NCBI GenBank assembly: GCA_011800805.1
Contig: MPNW01000025.1
Span: 37,365 to 101,364, forward strand
Length of the DNA: 64,000 nucleotides
Reading direction: 5' to 3'
From: Hirudo medicinalis
Lineage: Eukaryota > Annelida > Clitellata > Hirudinida > Hirudinidae
Shown here: in pieces, positions 57,901-64,000 of the stretch
Layout: each line of letters starts with the position of its first letter
Position numbering within the stretch: the stretch's first letter is position 1
Program-made: the position numbers and the translations under genes
Notes under the pieces: generated by a model
The model's input: the letters and a program-made list of their open reading frames with translations, nothing else
The model's database searches: none
What the model was told of the DNA's origin: nothing

Positions 57901-58283
57901 AGGTCGGCTGAACGGATTGCATTCCTGCATAGGGAGGTAATGACACTCATAATGTGTTCAAAACCCAGCCTGCACTACCACAAGAGCCCTCAGGAAGGAG
58001 CGCTATATAAATGGTTGACAAAAAGTGCCTCTGATGCTATGCATGTGCAGCTATATAAATGAAGTACACTTACATTAGCATTTATGATAAAAAGAAACTT
58101 TACACTCTAATTAAAATAGATCACAATTATTACCCATCAACAGGATTTGCTAATGGTAAAAGAGCAGAATTCATGGATGCCAAAGGAGAGGAGGTTTTCT
58201 TGTGGCAGTCCATGCTGGACCGACCAGACATATGGGTGGAGGGCACCCTCATGCTGAGGGCAAACATGACCTCTCGCAAATGA
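48968..58283 (+). CDS. Synaptotagmin-like protein (SYTL4/SYTL5-type Rab27 effector)
   Basis: Vesicle-tethering Rab effector. Exons: 48968-49104, 49262-49474, 50002-50138, 51364-52767 (or to 52638), 54453-54568, 55079-55198, 55274-55381, 55476-55660, 55793-55895, 55971-56135, 57044-57228, 57316-57524, 58144-58283. Phases close to about 1073 (or 1030) residues. The N-terminal Rab-binding region reads LDFLTPDEKDAILAVLARDE, then a Cys-rich FYVE-like finger (CGRC..CSKC..CKKC..CLMC) and TGSWFY, as in granuphilin/SYTL5. A long acidic linker follows. C2A includes GEVELSCCYSD, YLLPEKNRRSKRKS and VWHSDKLGRNDFLGETIIPL. C2B includes GELQVLIKQARNL and ELTFWDKDRGSNDFLGGIRL. The end matches the W-x-x-M...TLMLR form of the family. 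Exon 4 has two GT sites of the same phase, and also reads on to a stop at 52886. Confidence 0.9.
50195..50300. repeat. Imperfect tandem duplication (about 55 bp)
   Basis: The block TTGTTATACTTAGTTATT, TATTATAATCATATACT occurs twice, starting near 50200 and near 50257, with a related shorter piece between. It lies in intron 3 of the synaptotagmin-like gene. Confidence 0.75.
54638..54812 (+). mobile_element. tRNA-headed SINE, full copy 1
   Basis: The first 86 bases fold like a class II tRNA: 5' GTGCGGG pairs with 3' CCTGCAC, with one wobble pair. There is an A-box-like TGGCCGAACGTG and a B-box GTGTTCGAAACCC. A body of about 90 bp follows, with CACTGCCACAAGCACCC and two TATAAATG words, ending CACTATATAAATGA. 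It lies in intron 5 of the synaptotagmin-like gene, sense orientation. Related copies sit at 57897, 47237 and 24880. Confidence 0.8.
56281..56360. repeat. Compound (GAT)n/(GAC)n/(AAC)n/(AAT)n microsatellite
   Basis: Run of trinucleotide units drifting from GAT to GAC to GAT to AAC to AAT, in intron 10 of the synaptotagmin-like gene. Confidence 0.85.
57897..58062 (+). mobile_element. tRNA-headed SINE, full copy 2
   Basis: Same head (GTGCAGG ... CCTGCAC, now a perfect 7-bp stem), B-box GTGTTCAAAACCC, and body (CACTACCACAAGAGCCC, TATATAAATGGTTGAC, TATATAAATGAAGTAC) as the copy at 54638. It is nearly full length, in the last intron of the synaptotagmin-like gene. Divergence between copies is visible but modest. 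Confidence 0.8.
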
Positions 58284-59449
58284 TCGAGCATGATCACTTT
58301 CGGCGGCTTTCCACAACTTTGTCAGATTATTTTTTCAGTGGAGAAAAGTTGCCCTCCGCCAAAAAATTGATTTCAACGTGTTGCAACCCACGGAGTTCAA
58401 ATAACTTTGTATCGATTATTTTTTCAATGCTTCATCCTGCCTTTTCAACTAATATAACTGAACCAAAGATTAACTTATGCATACGTACAAAGTTCATTCA
58501 AGACTGTTGACTAGACTTCAAAGTATTCAAGGCATCACCGAGTATTCACTATATTCACTATATTTCACTATATTCACTATATTTCATTATATTCACTATA
58601 TTTCATTATATTCACTATATTTCATTATATTCATTATATTTCATTATATTCACTATATTTCATTATATTTCATTATTGTGGGATTTGCTCGCTGCTGATA
58701 TTTAAAGTTTAGCTTCGATCTCATTTTAAGATGCTCATCACTTACCATCATGTTATCTCTACTTAACAAGCCTTTGATTTTGCCTTAAGATTTTGGGCTT
58801 GCCTAAAATTATAAGTATTAACCGTAATAAATTACACAAAAATATTTAGGAATACAAAAACAACAAAGTATGTTGATGGTTGCAAAATTACAAAGCATGA
58901 AAGTTACTATAACTGAATAATAGTATCTCAGTAGCCTCTTGAAATTCATAGAAGCTTTAGTATGGTACACTCACAATGGCACAAGCACGATTTTGAAACA
59001 TGGTGGAAGCAATTAACCAATCACAAACAAGCAGTTAAAAAATACGTTAAATGTTAATGTGGATCCCATAAGAAATTTATCTTCACATGACAATGAAGGC
59101 AGACTTCATCTGCAAATTAGGCCTCATTCAGACATGAGTTGAATGGCCATGTAAATGTTTGGCTAGAAATACCAAAATAAAAAAACCACCATCACAAACA
59201 TTAAAGTTAGTCTAACAGTTTATAATCCCTGGAACCATTCTCCTTTAAACGATGGCACCACTGAAGCTTGTGGCATGACACCTCCTCAAATACAGGAAAG
59301 CCCTGTAAATTATGAAATAGCATCAATACTATAGGACTTTTATTGTCCTATATTTACTTAATAATTTAAGTGGCACTCCATTTTCATTGTCATGATCTCA
59401 ATATTTACCACAATCAAGATGATGCCATGCAACTGTTTTCCAAGAAAAA
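58284..59449. other. Convergent spacer between the synaptotagmin-like gene and BNIP3
   Basis: It holds the 3' regions of both genes, a minisatellite at 58543-58677 and otherwise AT-rich DNA. A short minus-strand open stretch at 59230-59305 after an AG site was considered as an exon and not accepted. Confidence 0.5.
58543..58677. repeat. Minisatellite of ATTCACTATATTTCA/TTATAT units
   Basis: About eight imperfect copies of a 17-18 bp unit made of ATTCACTAT and ATTTCATTAT half-units. It begins some 260 bp after the synaptotagmin-like stop codon. Confidence 0.9.
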
Positions 59450-61119
59450 TTAAATCAAGATATCTGAACAAACATACAGGGTGGCCCCAATTAAGAAGGA
59501 GCAAGCATGTGACACCAGCAGAAGAAATATTGGGCTCTTTGAATGCTCCATTCTCTGCTTCTTCTGCAGCTCAAAGTGTTTCATCTTGGCTTGCCAGGTG
59601 GCGACCTAATGATCAATTAAATAAAGTTCACACCTGCACTTTCATCTTTCCCATTAGGAGTAAAGATTCTTATCTACTTGTTGCAATAATATAATGAGTT
59701 TGTAACAGGTTGTCCCCTGGATGGGAATTATATTCCCTCGAGGTATGCCGTGAATTTTGGGTTTTTTGTTTTTGTTTTTTTTTTTGTTCAGAATTTGATT
59801 CAGAAATAAACCTTTGAAAATTAAAATTAATTACATCTGAATGTCATTATTGTAGTGATAATGTCATTGAAATAAATTTTGGTGTGAATAATACGTTGTT
59901 TCCTTTTTTATCCAACTTTCAATGGGTCCAATTGCACGAGCAAATCAACCATCCAAAGTGCAAGATCAAGCTTCTGTTGCATTACGTCTGCTACTGAAAC
60001 TACATTAACCTACCAGCTGACTGAGCATAAACAACTGATGTAAATATGTAGTAAATAATGATGCAATACATTTATTCTTCCTCACACTCAGTGGGCTTGG
60101 AACCTCAGGCCTGCTTGACCAGTCCACTATCCAATCAGGATTGAGAATGGGAGTGTCCTGGATCAGCAAATACAACTTGTCTAAATTTAATATTAATTAA
60201 ACAAATTATAAAAAGAATTATGGAAATATTAATGCTTCTAAGGTCTTATTAATTAATAACAAATGGTAAAATATGAAATTAAATCAATATTTGTTTTATC
60301 AATAACCTGTGAATTGGCATTTACAGATGCATCAGTAAAATGGGGTTGGTAGTCACTGAGACTGAAAATAATTATATTTTAGGCTAGTTTTGGTGTAAAT
60401 GCAAATATGTTGCAAAATATAGTTCAAAAGTTCTAATAAGTTTTTTTAATTAATTATGCTACATTTGCTCAATAGTATTCATGTTACTTGCAATATTTTG
60501 ACATATTATCATGAATCCTACAGAATGCATACCACATCTAAATCTTACAACCCATCAAAACTTGACATTCAAAACGTGCAAATTCTCACCTGTTCCTTGA
60601 CGTAAGTTCTTCAGAGGAACCATTTGACCTGGGAGTGCCAGGGTCCCTCTGGGCATCTAGAAGCCATTTCTGCATGGAACTACTGAGAGAGTTTGGAGGA
60701 GTGATAGACCTTGACGGAATCACTTTTTCAGTTTGGAATGATACAAGAGCCCATGTATCTAACAGGTAATGCATCATTTACTTATGTGAAATAAAGGCAT
60801 AATCTTATTTTCATAATCTTATTTATGACTTAAATACAGTGAAGCATCTTATCCGCTAGTCTTCACACCAGAGACGTCATTTTAGGTTTTTACAAATTGC
60901 AAAAACTTTTCTGCTATTTGATTCAACCTAACTCAATTTTCGTGCAAAAAATGCATCAATTAAGATTGTCCTGCACGATGCTAAGCATACGACTGCAACA
61001 ATGAAATCAATTGCGTCAGAAACAAAAGATAACAAGCTCTATTCGATAAGTTTTCGGCCGAACTACAAAATACCTGACAATCTATCGCTGTTTTTGTCAG
61101 AATAGTGACTGTGGGACAT
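59450..61119 (-). CDS. BNIP3: BNIP3/NIX-family mitophagy receptor
   Basis: Outer-mitochondrial-membrane, tail-anchored BH3-like protein that recruits LC3/GABARAP. Exons 61074-61119, 60590-60758, 60307-60361, 60086-60175 and 59450-59605 join in phase to about 171 residues; exon 4 could start at an in-phase AG a few codons later. Near the N terminus, DTWALVSFQ has a W-x-x-V core at the place of the LIR motif (W-V-E-L in vertebrates). Next comes SSMQKWLLDAQRD, matching MEKILLDAQ. The family signature NPDWIVDWSSRPEVPSP follows. The last exon gives the membrane anchor SPIFLLLVSHACSFLIGATL: the Ser-His pair and one Gly of the dimerising TM are kept, but the AxxxGxxxG pattern is SxxxGxxxY. The tail after the TM is only a few residues. 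The family call is strong; exon-intron ends are by hand. Confidence 0.87.
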
Positions 61120-61697
61120 CTTAGGAGCAATAACTGTAAGATGAGAAACGATAAACAGCCCCACCGTGGCGAACACAGCTGACGAGATGGCTTTCAACAA
61201 TTGTCACTTGATGGCGCATTTACGAAAGCGCGTTTTTTTGTAAAATATATTGAATTCCTATCTGTTTGTTAAGCATAAATAATAGACTGCTTGAATCAAA
61301 AAAATTGTCTATTAGCTTGTGTGTATGCATTTTATTTTAAATAATGATTAACTGAAAATGTTTGTTCGGAAAGCATGACACCATTTCTCTAGACTTGTCT
61401 TCGCAATTCTCTACTAACATAAGAGTCATTAATTCACGTAACAATTTCTTAAGTAGAACATCTAAACGGCTTAAAATCTTCACAGTCTGAGTCAGTTTTG
61501 AAAAGCACTTTAGTTTTATGTTATTCTAGTTTACTTTAACATTTAGCTAAAACGCTTTAATTTGTTTTGTTTTCACAAATAAACAGGTCAAAAACAGATT
61601 ATTTCAGTCATGATCTCCGAATATATCCGTGACCTGACATCAATTCGGCCGCAGATATAAGAAGAGAATCAAAAAAACCATCCTTACATTCGTCGAA
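61120..61697. promoter_or_regulatory. Shared divergent promoter region of BNIP3 and REEP
   Basis: Start codons are 578 bp apart, head-to-head. The region adjoining BNIP3 (61120-61230) is less AT-rich and includes CACCGTGGCGAAC and GGCGCATTTACG. No TATA box or firm factor site was identified. Confidence 0.45.
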
Positions 61698-63823
61698 ATG
61701 GCCTCATTTATTTATAGACTTCTGTGGCTTTCGTGTGGTATTGTCAGTCCCGTATACTGCTCTTATAAAACCATCAAGGATAGAAATGTCAAGGAATATG
61801 TGAGCAATTTTCTGCGCGATAAGAAATTTGCTTGTTTTATTAGATTTCCAATTTGAAGACTGTTCAACAAATTAATCAAATGCTTCATAGTCGATGAAAT
61901 TATGATGAATGAAATATTATTCCTTATAGTGAAGATACAAAATATCCAATGTTTAAACTACATTTAAAATATTTATATTTTAGGTTCGGTTGATGATGCA
62001 TTGGGTAGTATTTGCCATTTTCAGCTTTGCGGAGGTGTTTACGGATTTCTTTCTGTCATGGTAAGATCTCCTAAATCAAGGACTGAGTATTTAATCATCC
62101 GTCCGATGATCATGTGATTATTGCGATGGCGATAACGGTTATATTAACAGTGTCAATCAATTTAGCTTCACTGTTTTAGCCCCATGTTCATAATAGCCCC
62201 ACGCATAACCGTATTTCTTCCACGTCATCATTACCGTCAACAGGTCTAATTCAGATAAATATCAAGGTCGACAAAGCCTTATGTTAGCATGCTCCTATCA
62301 CAAAATGTTTTTCAAACATTAGTTGTTATAATTTGATGACGATGACGATGATGATGATTATGAAGATGACGATTTTATGAAAGGAGCAGAAAGGAGGCAG
62401 ATGTAGCTGTAAGATCATCTGCTGACTTACAACAGTTCAGTTGTTTTTAATAAAACCAGATGGTAATATGGTAATGATGTTGATGGTAATATCACAATCT
62501 TGTAATAATTTATGCTAGTTATTTTTAAATTAATTAATAGAACTCTATTTTTTATCTTTATTTTCAAGATAATTAATAGCGATTAGTTTTTTGTTCCCCT
62601 GACAAAGAACCGCGAAGTCTTATGAGTGAAAATATAATACACCGTAGGCGGCCTACCATTGTTAGTTTGCCCCTTGATATTTGTCCAAATTTTTATAATT
62701 CACAAATGATAATATTTCGTAAATAATTTATTGATCATAATAAAGCTCCAGTAAATTAGGAAAGCTTCCGACATTAATATTTACTACATATTATAAGTTT
62801 CGATAACTAATTTACAAGTGTCTCCTTTCTTTTTAAAAATCCTGGCTAAGCCACTGTAACAAATTATTATAATGAAGTTGATGATGTTGTGGTGATATCG
62901 TGTTAGGATTTTCTAATAATTGCTCACCACCTTGATCATCACCAATCACAATTATGTGCGTCATTCTATTCAACAATGTTATTAATGTAGATTGTATTGT
63001 TCATCAACATCTGGGATCCAGATTCTGGATCTGTCTTTAAATTATTATTTGTAAATTATAGTCGATAATATAAAATGCAGTTCTGATATCATATTTGTTA
63101 AATTACAAAGCAATTCATTGTTATTGCAATTTTAATTAATTTACATTTTGATTTTTCGTTCGTAACAATTGTAAATGTCTCCAGGTTGCCGTTTTATTTT
63201 GAGGTCAAGGTCGTAATGTTGTTGTGGTTGGTGCTACCTGCCACCAGGGGGTCAACCGTGGTCTACACAAGGTACATCCACCCATTGCTGCTCAGTAGGG
63301 AGAATGTGCGTACCATTACGATCTTAGTTTAATCATAACAACTATAACTTTGAATACATGTGCCGCCTCATCTTGTTTTTATACGTCATCGATCTGCTCA
63401 TATTTCGATCTTGGGATGTTGATGATGATGACGATAACGATGATGCCTATGAAGCTATGGTGATGATTAAAGTGAATGCTTATGATGGAAGTCTCGCAAG
63501 TTCCAAATCTGCAACTTATTAAAGATTATCTTTTTTATTGATCAATTAAAATTCCTCAAAGTAAGAAGATTCTCTTCATCTTGTTCCACTAATAATTTTC
63601 CTCGGTTTAGTTCAGCCGGGCCATTGCTAAAGTGAAGCATCATCGTCATCGTCATCATCTTCAATGACACTGACATCGTTGGTAACAGCATTCACATCAT
63701 TATTAACATCCACAACCTACTGCGTCAGTTACAAAGTTGTTTGAATACATCCATCTTTACTCCTAGAATTCTTTTCTTGTGATTTATGATGGTGATGACG
63801 ACTATGATGATGATGATGATGAT

Positions 63824-63855
<32 letters not shown>

Positions 63856-64000
63856 CGACGACGACGACGACGATGACGATGATGATGATGACGACGACGA
63901 CGACGACGATGATGACGACAATGAAAATGCGGTGGTTATGATTCCAGGAGATAGACAGTTACGTAAAGAAATTGAAAGACCACTTCTTCGACTCCCTCGT
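61698..64000 (+). CDS. REEP1-4-type receptor expression-enhancing protein, 5' part
   Basis: ER-shaping hairpin protein of the TB2/DP1/HVA22 family. Exons 61698-61799, 61984-62060, 63185-63305 and 63948-64000 (cut by the window end) close in phase; about 117 residues are present. The N terminus MASFIYRLLWLSCGIVSPVY leads to SYKTIKDRNVKEYVRLMMHW, matching the P-x-Y-x-S-Y-K...K-EY-x-x-W-M form of REEP1-4. Then come FAEVFTDFFLSWLPFYFEVK, hydrophobic LLWLVLPATRGSTVVYTRYI, HPLLLSRE and EIDSYVKKLKDHFFDSLV. EID...K-D...LV after the hairpin separates REEP1-4 from REEP5/6. In mammals REEP1-4 link ER to microtubules. The C-terminal tail is outside the window. Intron 3 holds a long GAT/GAC repeat ending just before exon 4. 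Confidence 0.92.
62336..62372. repeat. (GAT/GAC)n microsatellite in REEP intron 2
   Basis: Short run of GATGAC and GATGAT units. Similar GAT-rich runs occur at 63418-63445 and 63788-63920. Confidence 0.75.
63788..63920. repeat. Long (GAT)n/(GAC)n compound microsatellite
   Basis: About 130 bp of almost pure GAT and GAC triplets in blocks, only 27 bp before the acceptor of REEP exon 4. Being a triplet run, it is open in some frames but is intronic. Confidence 0.92.

Noticed and set aside
58543..58677. Regular repeats considered as a CRISPR-like array
   Set aside because: Units are imperfect, AT-only, without distinct spacers, in an animal genome; it is a minisatellite.
59230..59305. Minus-strand stretch GFPVFEEVSCHKL... 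as the last BNIP3 exon
   Set aside because: It has no membrane segment. The exon at 59450-59605 supplies the conserved Ser-His/Gly anchor and a stop in phase.

Overview
This is a eukaryotic, animal (metazoan) genomic window: AT-rich DNA with intron-rich genes on both strands, GT..AG introns mostly of a few hundred bases, and scattered transposon remnants. The gene set points to an invertebrate animal. It has a plexin, a tetraspanin, an N-terminal RASSF, ZNF367, an SLC6 transporter, squalene synthase, SERCA, DNA topoisomerase II, a synaptotagmin-like protein with an N-terminal Rab-binding/zinc-finger region, BNIP3 and a REEP1-4 protein. An apparently intact squalene synthase argues against insects and nematodes, which lack de novo sterol synthesis. 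I cannot place the lineage more closely from sequence alone. There are no operons.

Layout. 1-8047 (-): extracellular half of a plexin, 3' part beyond the left edge. 8419-9948 (+): tetraspanin, head-to-head with plexin. 10668-12972 (+): RASSF7/8-like protein. 13310-15947 (-): ZNF367 homologue, convergent with RASSF. 17785-25421 (+): SLC6 Na+/Cl- coupled transporter in 14 exons, with a one-base frame break in exon 9. 27050-29757 (+): squalene synthase in 8 exons, with an unidentified antisense coding exon nested in intron 4. 30553-36278 (+): SERCA calcium pump in 23 exons. 38284-47756 (-): DNA topoisomerase II in 30 exons. 48968-58283 (+): synaptotagmin-like protein, head-to-head with topoisomerase II. 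59450-61119 (-): BNIP3-family mitophagy receptor. 61698-64000 (+): REEP1-4-type ER-shaping protein, cut by the right edge and head-to-head with BNIP3.

Exon boundaries were worked out by hand from GT/AG sites, family conservation and codon-phase arithmetic. Phases close across almost every gene. The exceptions are SLC6 exon 9 and SERCA exon 2, each one base short. Both gaps sit at a TT run, so sequence error is as likely as mutation.

Mobile DNA lies mostly in introns and spacers: three hAT-like inverted-repeat elements (one with a perfect 8-bp target duplication), a Tc1/mariner-like inverted-repeat element, three LINE remnants, four copies of one tRNA-headed SINE family, a second tRNA-like relic, and several GAT/GAC or ATT-rich tandem repeats.

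I see ordinary conserved animal genes and no clearly new biological system. The best leads are the nested antisense exon in squalene synthase, the second unexplained antisense coding stretch in the SLC6 transporter, a possible C2-less isoform of the synaptotagmin-like gene, a possible 17-residue insertion in a SERCA luminal loop, and the BNIP3/REEP divergent pair.
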